The notes under the pieces are model-generated. The model had not been told where the DNA came from, did not search any database, and saw only the letters and a list, made by a program, of their open reading frames with translations. This document shows positions 5,887 through 11,536 of a stretch of DNA of 11,971 nucleotides, piece by piece. Source of the DNA: an uncultured Desulfovibrio sp. (GTDB lineage: Bacteria; Desulfobacterota; Desulfovibrionia; Desulfovibrionales; Desulfovibrionaceae); the NCBI GenBank assembly GCA_900553145.1, contig USCL01000099.1:1-11971 (forward strand), in the 5' to 3' direction. Made by a program: the position numbers and the translations under genes. Position 1 is the first letter of the stretch; each line of letters starts with the position of its first letter.

Positions 5887-6750
5887 ATGTCACAGTGCGA
5901 ACTCATGCCCATGCCCGCGCCTTCGGTTATGCTGCACAATGGACGCCCAGCCACGACTTCTCTTGAGGTGGCAAAGTTTTTTGATAAGCCCCACAAGAAT
6001 GTGGTACGCGACATTCGCAATCTCATAGCTAACTGCCCGAAAAAGTTTACTGGGCTCAATTTTGAGCTCAGTAGCTATCTGGATAACACCGGGCGTTCTC
6101 TACCCATGTTCATCATCTTCAAGGACGGCTTCACTCTCTTGGTGATGGGCTATACAGGCCCCGAGGCCATGCGCTTCAAGCTGGCCTACATCGAAGCCTT
6201 CAACGCACTGGAAGCCGAGTTGCAGCGCCAGCGGGAAGGGGCCTTGCCGCCCGCCGCCGCCCTCGCCCCGTCGCAACAGGCGCAGCTCAAGGCACTGGTC
6301 GACGCCAAGGTCGGCATGTTGCCGAAGGAGCACCAGCGCAAGGGCTACGGCGAAGTGTGGAGCCGCTTCGCCCGCCACTTCGAGATCGCCAAGTACACGC
6401 AACTGCCGCCGGAAAGGATGAGCGAGGCCGTGGAGTATTTGATCGGGCTGGAACTTAAGGTTGCGGAGCCCGCCCTGCCCGATATGAGGAGCTTGCCGCG
6501 CTTCGCAAGTTATGACCGATACGCGGCGAGCATTGAGGCGGCCTATACCATTCTTTCGAGGCTAAACGCACTTGATGTACAGTTTTCACAGGCGCGTCTC
6601 GGCACCCACCCCCTGCGCGGCGCGGACTGCTCACGGTTTTATAACGCCGTGATGCGTGAAGTGCAGATTTCTGCCGCAATGGTGGATGCGGCGCGCAACG
6701 CGCTCAACAACGCCCTTGAACTTCGCCAGATCGTGGAAACGGTGTGGTAG
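5887..6750 (+). CDS. Rha family phage regulatory protein with P22-antirepressor-like C terminus
   Basis: In this 287-aa protein, residues about 12-112 match the Rha domain. The signs are a short beta start (VMLHNGRPATTSLEVAKFF), the PHKNVVRDIRNLI motif (35-47), a central FELSSYLDNTGRSLPMF and the signature GFTLLVMGYTGPEAMRFKLA (81-100). A proline/alanine linker (about 118-128) leads to residues 130-190, where ALVDAKVGMLPKEHQRKGY and LPPERMSEAVEYLIGL resemble the C-terminal domain of P22-type antirepressors. Rha proteins are phage or prophage regulators (in phage phi80 Rha blocks growth in some hosts), and antirepressors counter phage repressors. I infer a role against, or alongside, the divergent HTH repressor. 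The ATG is preceded by a weak GCGAGA. The next methionine (residue 7) is an alternative start. Domain calls are from motif reading only. Confidence 0.88.
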   Translation: MSQCELMPMPAPSVMLHNGRPATTSLEVAKFFDKPHKNVVRDIRNLIANCPKKFTGLNFELSSYLDNTGRSLPMFIIFKDGFTLLVMGYTGPEAMRFKLAYIEAFNALEAELQRQREGALPPAAALAPSQQAQLKALVDAKVGMLPKEHQRKGYGEVWSRFARHFEIAKYTQLPPERMSEAVEYLIGLELKVAEPALPDMRSLPRFASYDRYAASIEAAYTILSRLNALDVQFSQARLGTHPLRGADCSRFYNAVMREVQISAAMVDAARNALNNALELRQIVETVW

Positions 6751-6752
6751 CC

Positions 6753-6839
6753 ATGACCCCGATCACCCGCCTCGAAATCTGGAAGTGCGGCTATGTGCTC
6801 GGCATCGTGACGATGCTTATCAGGGAAATGGGAATGTAG
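6753..6839 (+). CDS. 28-aa mini-ORF directly after rha
   Basis: The ORF starts 2 bp after the rha stop codon and reads MTPITRLEIWKCGYVLGIVT, ending MLIREMGM. It has a hydrophobic centre (CGYVLGIVTML) and is followed 7 bp later by a GC-rich hairpin, so it fills exactly the space between rha and the hairpin. No Shine-Dalgarno sequence is obvious, but coupling to rha termination is possible. Short peptides of this kind are common in phage early regions, but I cannot name a family, and chance remains a real alternative. Confidence 0.4.
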   Translation: MTPITRLEIWKCGYVLGIVTMLIREMGM

Positions 6840-6846
6840 ACAGATG

Positions 6847-6867
6847 GCCCCCGGAAACGGGGGCTTT
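6847..6867 (+). terminator. GC-rich hairpin with GAAA tetraloop after the rha unit
   Basis: GCCCCCG (6847-6853) and CGGGGGC (6858-6864) form a perfect 7-bp stem closed by the stable tetraloop GAAA, followed by only three T residues. It could be a weak intrinsic terminator or a processing/stability element before the next gene. Confidence 0.5.
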
Positions 6868-6884
6868 CGCATAAGGGGCAAGGA

Positions 6885-7082
6885 ATGCTGGAACAGGAAA
6901 AGCCACGCCGGACGATTGCGGAGCGCATCAGGAAGAAGGAACGGAAGCCGAAGAAGGCGAAGACGCCGAAGAAACGGGAGAGCTACCGGGTGGAGGTCGA
7001 ACCGGGGGAAGCGCGGATCATGTGGTGCCCGCGCCCCATGTTGATGACGGCCCCGGCATGGCTGGCGGAATGGTTCAGGTAG
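6885..7082 (+). CDS. Small basic protein, 65 aa, unknown function
   Basis: The N-terminal half is very rich in lysine and arginine (ERIRKKERKPKKAKTPKKR, about residues 13-31) and looks like a nucleic-acid-binding tail. The C-terminal 20 residues are hydrophobic and aromatic (MLMTAPAWLAEWFR, 52-65). AAGGGG and AAGGA precede the ATG, the second too close to be ideal. The gene is isolated between two hairpins of similar sequence. The family is not recognised. It may be a small phage protein, but the skewed composition means the frame could also be fortuitous. The fit of start, stop and flanking hairpins argues for a real gene. Confidence 0.55.
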   Translation: MLEQEKPRRTIAERIRKKERKPKKAKTPKKRESYRVEVEPGEARIMWCPRPMLMTAPAWLAEWFR

Positions 7083-7084
7083 TA

Positions 7085-7114
7085 AAAGCCCCCAACCGAG
7101 AGGAGGGGGCCTTT
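7085..7114 (+). terminator. Terminator of the phage-like cluster
   Basis: AAAGCCCCC (7085-7093) and GGGGGC-CTTT (7105-7114) form a stem of about 9 bp with one bulged C and an 11-nt loop, beginning 2 bp after the stop codon of the 65-aa gene. A short T-run ends it. The A-run on the other side would let it act in both directions. Confidence 0.6.
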
Positions 7115-7211
7115 ATAGACCTGCAGGTATGTGATGAAGTGTGTACAGGAATACCTCAATCAGCCTTAATCATAGCGATTGGGCAGAGGTTCAACAGATC
7201 GGAGTGCCCCA

Positions 7212-8693
7212 TCAATTATAAAACCCCGACGGGGCTTCGGACATGTTGATAAGGATATTCTTCATCTGCGTATAGTGTTCGAGGATGACCTTGTGCGTCT
7301 CGCGTCCTATACCGGAGGTTTTGTAACCGCCGAAAGGTGCACCTTCGGGAATAGCGTTGTATGTATTGATCCAGACTCGTCCCGTTTCGATAGCTCGGGA
7401 AACGCGAATTGCCCGATTGATGTCACGGGTCCACACAGCACCGCCAAGTCCATAATCGCTGTCGTTAGCCATATTGATGACATCTTCTTCTGTCTTGAAC
7501 TTGATGACGCACGCAACGGGGCCAAAAATTTCCTCGCGTGCCACGCGCATTTCATTCGTCACGTTGGTCAGCAATGTTGGTCGCATGAACGCACCCTTGT
7601 CCATGCCGTTTTCAGTGAGCCGAGTGCCGCCGCAAGCAATCTCCGCACCTTCCCGTTTGCCGACTTCTACATACTCCAATACTTTTTTGACTTGCGCTTC
7701 GTAGATGAGGGAACCCATTTGTGTATCCTGTTCCCAAGGCATACCGACTTTTATCTTATTGAATCGCCGCACGGCTTCTTCGACAAAGGCGTCATAGATG
7801 TCTTCCTGTACAAAAACGCGGGAACCGGCGCAGCAGACCTGTCCTTGGTTGAACAGGATACCGAGTTGAAGGCCGTCCATTGCCATGTCCCATTTGCAGT
7901 CTGAGAAGAAAATATTGGCTGACTTGCCTCCAAGTTCCAACGTAGCAGGTATCAGTTTTTCCGCAGCCGCTCTAGCTACGTTGAGGCCCACTTCCGTCGA
8001 ACCTGTGAATGCTAATTTTCTGAATCCGCGGTGCTCGAGCATGTACTGCCCTGATTTCGAACCAGATCCGGTAATGACGTTGCACACGCCGGCAGGAAGC
8101 ACGTCCTGTATCAGGCGCATCAACTCAAGCAGACTCAGAGATGTGCTGCTCGATGGTTTGATAACCGTGCAACAACCGCTAGCAAGAACGGGGGCTAGCT
8201 TCCAAGCCGCCATCAGGAAAGGAAAGTTCCAAGGAATAACCTGACCGACTACACCAATAGGCTCACGTAGAACGAGACTCAACATATTGCCACCGAGGAT
8301 ATTGGCACTTCCCTCTTCAGACAAAATGGCTCCGGCAAAATACCGGAAATGTGCCGCTGAGTAAGGAATGTCGATGGCAAGCGTTTCGCGGATAGGCTTA
8401 CCGTTATCGAGCGATTCCACCATCGCCAAATGTTCCTTATTCTCATCAATAATGTCGGCGATAGTATTGAGTATGGAAGCACGCTCAGTTACTGTGGTAT
8501 TCTTCCAGTTTTCCCATGCCTGCCAAGCTGCATAGACAGCCACATCAACATCTTCGCGTGTGGCTTCCGCACACTGTGAAAGAATTTCTCCATTTGCGGG
8601 GCATTGCGTCGCAAATGTTTTTCCGTCTGAAGCATCTTTCCACGCACCATTGATGAACATCTGATACTTATCCAAAATAGCTGAGTACTTCAT
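7212..8693 (-). CDS. NAD(P)-dependent aldehyde dehydrogenase, AldB/ExaC-like
   Basis: This 493-aa protein oxidises an aldehyde to a carboxylate using NAD or NADP in the cytoplasm. All core motifs are present: VIPWNFPFLMAAWK with Asn156, TVIKP with Lys179, the dinucleotide loop FTGSTEVG (229-236), TLELGGKSAN with general base Glu253, FNQGQVC with nucleophile Cys287, EEIFGPV, and a C-terminal GIGRETHKVILEHYTQMKN. The C-terminal stretch closely resembles E. coli AldB (GIGRETHKMMLEHYQQTK), placing it nearer the AldB/ExaC acetaldehyde dehydrogenase group than to betaine aldehyde dehydrogenases. The substrate cannot be read from sequence. I chose the ATG at 8693 because AAGGAG lies 7 nt before it. 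An upstream ATG at 8741 would add 16 residues but has no such site. The gene stands alone, between two phage-derived segments and below a long AT-rich upstream region, so it may be a cargo insertion. Confidence 0.95.
   Translation of the reverse strand: MKYSAILDKYQMFINGAWKDASDGKTFATQCPANGEILSQCAEATREDVDVAVYAAWQAWENWKNTTVTERASILNTIADIIDENKEHLAMVESLDNGKPIRETLAIDIPYSAAHFRYFAGAILSEEGSANILGGNMLSLVLREPIGVVGQVIPWNFPFLMAAWKLAPVLASGCCTVIKPSSSTSLSLLELMRLIQDVLPAGVCNVITGSGSKSGQYMLEHRGFRKLAFTGSTEVGLNVARAAAEKLIPATLELGGKSANIFFSDCKWDMAMDGLQLGILFNQGQVCCAGSRVFVQEDIYDAFVEEAVRRFNKIKVGMPWEQDTQMGSLIYEAQVKKVLEYVEVGKREGAEIACGGTRLTENGMDKGAFMRPTLLTNVTNEMRVAREEIFGPVACVIKFKTEEDVINMANDSDYGLGGAVWTRDINRAIRVSRAIETGRVWINTYNAIPEGAPFGGYKTSGIGRETHKVILEHYTQMKNILINMSEAPSGFYN
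7214..7234 (-). terminator. Terminator-like hairpin overlapping the 3' end of the aldehyde dehydrogenase gene
   Basis: On the minus strand CCCC-GTC-GGGG (7234-7224) is followed at once by TTTTATAATT. The hairpin lies within the last codons (APSGFYN). The loop is very short (3 nt) and the stem only 4 bp, so it is a possible rather than a certain intrinsic terminator. Confidence 0.35.
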
Positions 8694-8745
8694 ACCAAGG
8701 CTCCTTATGGATTTAGAAACGGATGTGGCAATAGAAAACATTTAC

Positions 8746-8786
8746 TACTGATAGTATCCAGTATATATGGTTTTTATCTGCGTCAA
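8746..8786 (-). promoter_or_regulatory. Candidate promoter and operator for the aldehyde dehydrogenase gene
   Basis: On the minus strand TTGACG (8786-8781) matches the -35 consensus at five of six positions and TATACT (8765-8760) matches the -10 at five of six, but the 15-bp spacing is short. A short spacer often goes with a need for an activator. The interrupted palindrome TACTG-N8-CAGTA (8746-8763) overlaps the -10 and may be a regulator site. The start codon follows about 67 bp after the -10. Confidence 0.45.
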
Positions 8787-9130
8787 TAAAATAAAAAATC
8801 ACAAAAACTTTTTTGTATTAAATCGTGACCCATATCTGAATGTATTACAAAATACTGAATAAATGATTGCTATAGTGAAGTATTATTCTAATATTATGTA
8901 TAAAATATCACTAATCGAAATCCTATGTTTACCTTTATAGAATGGGAAAATATTTCGCTTGTGCTATCAAGAGCATTTCATTTTATTTTTCATATTTTTT
9001 ATTTTTAATAAAACGTGACCTTATTGTTGCCCCTTTTATATAGTACAGCTCAACCACTGGAATGATACCACTATATAATAACTATAGGTAATCATTAGAT
9101 TTTTATTGAGTGTGTGCAACACGCTATTAG
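8787..9130. other. AT-rich gene-free stretch with a 190-bp-spaced direct repeat
   Basis: No open frame here looks coding on either strand. The stretch is dominated by A and T runs, unlike the GC-rich genes to the right. The one clear structure is a direct repeat: TTAAATCGTGACC (8818-8830) and ATAAAACGTGACC (9008-9020) agree at 11 of 13 bases and are exactly 190 bp apart. On the aldehyde dehydrogenase strand both read GGTCACG and lie about 125 and 315 bp before the start codon, so they could be distant activator sites. Base composition changes sharply near 9120-9135, at the truncated end of the hicB fragment. Confidence 0.5.
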
Positions 9131-9289
9131 GGGGAGCGGAGCGCGGGTACGTATTACGCTCATCGGTTCAACGTCCGGCTGTCCCCGGATCTGCACCAAA
9201 GGCTTGCCTCTCTTGCGGCGCGTTCCGGCAAGAGCATCAATACATGGATGAATGAATCCCTTCCCCGGATCGTGGAGCAACGAGGATAG
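9131..9289 (+). pseudogene. 3' fragment of a HicB-like antitoxin gene
   Basis: The frame from 9131 to the TAG at 9287-9289 encodes 52 residues with no usable start. The segments RFNVRLSPDLHQRLASLAAR and SGKSINTWMNESLPRIVE are the C-terminal DNA-binding (ribbon-helix-helix-like) domain typical of HicB-type antitoxins, where F-x-V-R-L/I-P-x-x-LH-x-x-L is followed by SLN-x-W-x-NEAL. The N-terminal RNase H-like part of HicB is missing. An in-frame TAG at 9128-9130 and AT-rich DNA lie where it should be. No hicA toxin gene is seen. A strong terminator lies 22 bp after the stop. I read this as the surviving end of a hicB gene cut by insertion or deletion. Confidence 0.7.
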
Positions 9290-9311
9290 CGAACCAGGCT
9301 CCTCAGCAGAA

Positions 9312-9348
9312 CGAAAGGCCGGGAACCCATGCGGAACCCGGCCTTTCG
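9312..9348. terminator. Strong bidirectional terminator
   Basis: CGAAAGGCCGGG (9312-9323) and CCCGGCCTTTCG (9337-9348) form a perfect 12-bp stem with a 13-nt loop. The CCTTTCG and CGAAAGG edges make it usable from both strands. It lies between the hicB fragment (plus) and the end of the tail-gene cluster (minus) and would stop transcription of both. Confidence 0.7.
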
Positions 9349-9366
9349 TGTTCTCTAAGAAGAGAG

Positions 9367-9537
9367 CTATGCGGACATGGCGATGCACCCGCGTCCATGC
9401 CGTCTCCCCCCGAACAGGGAAAGCTGGCGGCGCACGCCGTACTTGTCGAGGAAGTGGGCAAGCAGGTGGTACTGCCCCGCCCCGGTGATCATCGTGGTGA
9501 CGGTGACGAACTGATAGTCATCTTCGGCTTCGGTCAT
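9367..9537 (-). pseudogene. Detached C-terminal part of a phage tail assembly protein
   Basis: The 56-codon frame starting MTEAEDDYQFVTVTTMITGA and running through HLLAHFLDKYGVRRQLSLFGG has coding character. It overlaps the end of the chaperone extension (stop at 9518) by 20 bp in another frame. Reading back in its own frame gives YIVERMTEAED, and removing a single base near 9553 would join it to the extension as LLPDNLQAYIVERMTEAED. Phage proteins with a C-x-x-C...LLPDN pattern usually continue with a segment ending in a YGV-type motif, as here. I therefore think it is the natural end of the extension, split by a one-base frameshift. A separate overlapping small gene, with only a weak GAG upstream, is the alternative. 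Confidence 0.5.
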
Positions 9538-9697
9538 GCGCTCGACTATGTATGGCTTGCAGGTTGTCGGGTAGGAGTTCCGTTTCCGAAGAGGTACAGG
9601 CGCCGCAGGGCGGTTCCAGCCCGTCGAGCGCCCATGTCTCCCGGCATTCGTCGCAGCTTGGCGCGTTGTCCGCTAGGCGTCCGCACCAGTCACGGAG
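9518..9697 (-). CDS. gpT-like extension of the tail assembly chaperone, reached by -1 frameshift
   Basis: This frame has no start of its own. It is entered from the gpG-like gene by a -1 shift at 9697-9703 and adds 59 residues, for a fused protein of about 180 aa. It begins LRDWCGRLADNAPSCDECRE and contains paired cysteines (CDEC and CGAC, about 20 residues apart) that may bind a metal, then ELLPDNLQAI. In siphophages the longer chaperone form (lambda gpGT) binds the tape-measure protein and recruits tail tube subunits. The last nine residues (SRAHDRSRR) look out of frame, and the likely true ending lies in the frame of the 9367-9537 fragment. The C-x-x-C/LLPDN pattern is one I associate with small phage tail proteins encoded before the tape measure. 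Confidence 0.65.
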   Translation of the reverse strand, partial: LRDWCGRLADNAPSCDECRETWALDGLEPPCGACTSSETELLPDNLQAIHSRAHDRSRR

Positions 9698-10059
9698 TTT
9701 TTTTCTTCCGCCGCCTTCACGAAAGAGAGTTCGCTGGACACGCAGGAATAGATGATGCCCATGAGGTTGGGGTTCACTTCCCACAGTTCCTTGATCATTT
9801 CCTTGGAGAAGGGGATGGGGGAGCCGTCCTCGAATTCGAGCCCTTCCCAGCCGGAGAGGGCGCGTTGCAGGTGCAGGATCTTGAAGCGGCGGTCCATCAG
9901 TTCGGGGGTGCGCTTCTCGTTGCCGTTGAAGGTGCGGGACTTGACGCGCAGGGTATCCAGCTCGGTTTCCGTCAGGACGCGGGCGTACACGCCGGAATCG
10001 TCGGGAAAGCATTTGATGAAGGCGATGTCTTTGGCGGTGGCGTCGTTCACGAATTTCAT
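9673..10059 (-). CDS. Phage tail assembly chaperone, gpG-like
   Basis: This 128-aa protein begins MKFVNDATAKDIAFIKCFPD, is charged and probably mostly helical, and ends KNSVTGADA. The family is assigned by position and mechanism. It lies directly after the tail tube gene, has the right size (lambda gpG is 140 aa), and its 3' end carries a perfect A_AAA_AAC slippery heptamer in the correct phase, giving a longer product. These proteins are not part of the virion; they bind the tape-measure protein and bring tube subunits during tail assembly. GAGG lies about 9 nt before the ATG. A 79-bp gap with a hairpin separates it from the tail tube gene. Sequence similarity to a named family was not recognised, so the call depends on context. 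Confidence 0.75.
   Translation of the reverse strand: MKFVNDATAKDIAFIKCFPDDSGVYARVLTETELDTLRVKSRTFNGNEKRTPELMDRRFKILHLQRALSGWEGLEFEDGSPIPFSKEMIKELWEVNPNLMGIIYSCVSSELSFVKAAEEKNSVTGADA
9697..9703 (-). promoter_or_regulatory. Programmed -1 ribosomal frameshift site A_AAA_AAC
   Basis: The zero frame reads GAA GAA AAA AAC TCC. The heptamer A AAA AAC is in the exact phase needed for simultaneous slippage of the P- and A-site tRNAs. After the shift, decoding continues as AAA CTC CGT GAC TGG. The zero frame ends 21 nt later with TAG, while the -1 frame stays open for 59 codons. This is the classical slippery sequence, placed at the end of a chaperone gene as in many tailed phages. GC-rich sequence follows, but I did not establish a stimulatory pseudoknot. 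Confidence 0.8.
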
Positions 10060-10106
10060 GATGTTGATCCTCTGGTTGAAAGTTGAAGTGGTTCTTGGAG
10101 AATGGC

Positions 10107-10130
10107 CCCACCGGAAAAGGAGGCGGTGGG
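10107..10130 (-). other. Intercistronic hairpin between tail tube and chaperone genes
   Basis: CCCACCG and CGGTGGG form a perfect 7-bp stem with a 10-nt loop 9 bp after the tail tube stop codon. No T-run follows on the minus strand. A hairpin here could lower chaperone expression relative to the tube protein, which is needed in far larger amounts. Confidence 0.45.
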
Positions 10131-10138
10131 AGCCGGAG

Positions 10139-11536
10139 CTATTCGAGGATGATTTCCACGGCGTCTTCGAGGGCCACGCCGAGGATGTCGGAGGATTGCG
10201 AAAGGGTGACGGTCGCGGAATCGGCGTTGATGGCGGGCATCTTGTTCTTGATGCGGGGGCAGGCCACGACGACCTTGCGGCCTTCCTCGCCGCCGAATTC
10301 CGCGTCGAACCGGACTTCCTTGCCTTCGCTGCCTTCCCTGAGCCGTTTGGCGGCGTCGTTGCGCATGTAGTATTCAAAGTCCACGCTGGAGGCCCGCATG
10401 GTGTCGATGGGCTGGCCGGGGAAATGGTCGCCAAGTTCGTCGGTAAACTCTGTGGGGGTGGAAAACTTGATGGTGCAGGAGCGCATTTTCCCGGTTGTCC
10501 CGTCGATGCGGATAACGGAATCGGTATTCTCCATCTCCGCGCCGATGGCTGGGCCGTAGGGCATCCACCACGTCACCACGTCGTCCACGGCCCATGCGCC
10601 GGAGATGCCGGGCGCGACGGTCAGCGTGTTCGTCCGTTCGTCCACGGCGGTCACGGCGTAGCCCTTGCCGGAATTGTCTTCCGACTTGGTGGTGTTCTGG
10701 ATTTTCTGCCCCACGAAAAACACTTTCGCGTCCTCGACAACTATGGAAGTCGCGGAAGCCTGCGCCTCAGTTGCCACAGCGGAAGGTCCGGCGTTGAAGA
10801 CCCGGCATCCGGTGAGGGTTCCGGTCAGCTCCACGGCCCCTTCCTTGGTGACGGAGATGCTGGCGTCCGTGACATGGCAGCCCTGTACGGCTTGCAACGT
10901 CTTGTCGATGACGATCCATGCGGAAACGTTGGGGCGGCACAGGGCTTGCACGAAGGTACGGCTTTTCAGGGAAACGGAGGCACCGGACGCGCCGGACGCC
11001 GCCGTGGTGCCCTTGTACCCTCTGGTCAGTTCGGAGAGGAGCCATTTGCCGGGGCTGGCGGCGTCTTTCACGGCTTTGCGGTAACGGATCAATTCTTTGC
11101 CTGACGGGGTGCTGGCCACTTCGATGACGCCGCGCAGGGGGACATGGCCCGACGCCACGGTAACGGCGAGCTGCGCGTCGCTGTCCGTGAGGGCGTCGGC
11201 AAGGGTTCCGGTGAAGGGTGCCGCCAGCTTGCCCTGAAGCGCCTGCATGAGTGCGTCTCCCTGCATAGGGGCATCCAGAGCGGTGGGGCGCAGGTACATG
11301 CCGAAGTTGGCGGTGGCGGGGCTGGCACTGCTGTTGAACACGTTCAGTTTATTGAGCGTATTCGCCTTTTCCTTGCTGTTGGAGGTGGGGATTTCCTGAT
11401 TGGCGAACACATCGGCGGTGACGTTGATAATGTCGGTCACGGCTGGGAATTCGAGCATTTTGTCCGCGCTCTCCTTCACCACCCACATATTCTGGTTTCG
11501 GGAAAGGGCGACGTTCGGGCAGGTGTTTTCGCTCAT
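10139..11536 (-). CDS. Phage tail tube (major tail) protein, probable
   Basis: This 465-aa protein begins MSENTCPNVALSRNQNMWVV. I chose the ATG at 11536 because GAGGAG lies 8 nt upstream and it overlaps the previous stop (ATGA). The upstream extension to 11698 is a shadow of the preceding gene. The sequence is rich in Thr, Ser, Ala and Val with alternating beta-strand patterns throughout. Its C-terminal part (PYGPAIGAEMENTDSVIRID, then CTIKFSTPTEFTDELGDHFP) resembles tail tube proteins of siphophages. It lies between an HK97-gp10-like gene and the frameshifted chaperone, which is where the tube gene sits in lambda-like tail modules. It is longer than lambda gpV (246 aa). A middle region (about residues 120-330) with Gly/Ser-rich and Ig-like-looking strands could account for the extra length. 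The family call is inferred from context and composition, not from a diagnostic motif. Confidence 0.65.
   Translation of the reverse strand: MSENTCPNVALSRNQNMWVVKESADKMLEFPAVTDIINVTADVFANQEIPTSNSKEKANTLNKLNVFNSSASPATANFGMYLRPTALDAPMQGDALMQALQGKLAAPFTGTLADALTDSDAQLAVTVASGHVPLRGVIEVASTPSGKELIRYRKAVKDAASPGKWLLSELTRGYKGTTAASGASGASVSLKSRTFVQALCRPNVSAWIVIDKTLQAVQGCHVTDASISVTKEGAVELTGTLTGCRVFNAGPSAVATEAQASATSIVVEDAKVFFVGQKIQNTTKSEDNSGKGYAVTAVDERTNTLTVAPGISGAWAVDDVVTWWMPYGPAIGAEMENTDSVIRIDGTTGKMRSCTIKFSTPTEFTDELGDHFPGQPIDTMRASSVDFEYYMRNDAAKRLREGSEGKEVRFDAEFGGEEGRKVVVACPRIKNKMPAINADSATVTLSQSSDILGVALEDAVEIILE

Noticed and set aside
8694..8741. Earlier start for the aldehyde dehydrogenase at 8741
   Set aside because: No Shine-Dalgarno sequence there, and family members start close to the chosen ATG, which has AAGGAG 7 nt upstream.
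9752..11104. 450-aa plus-strand frame opposite the tail genes
   Set aside because: Mirror frame of the tail tube and chaperone genes, which have ribosome binding sites, ATGA coupling and phage gene order on the minus strand.
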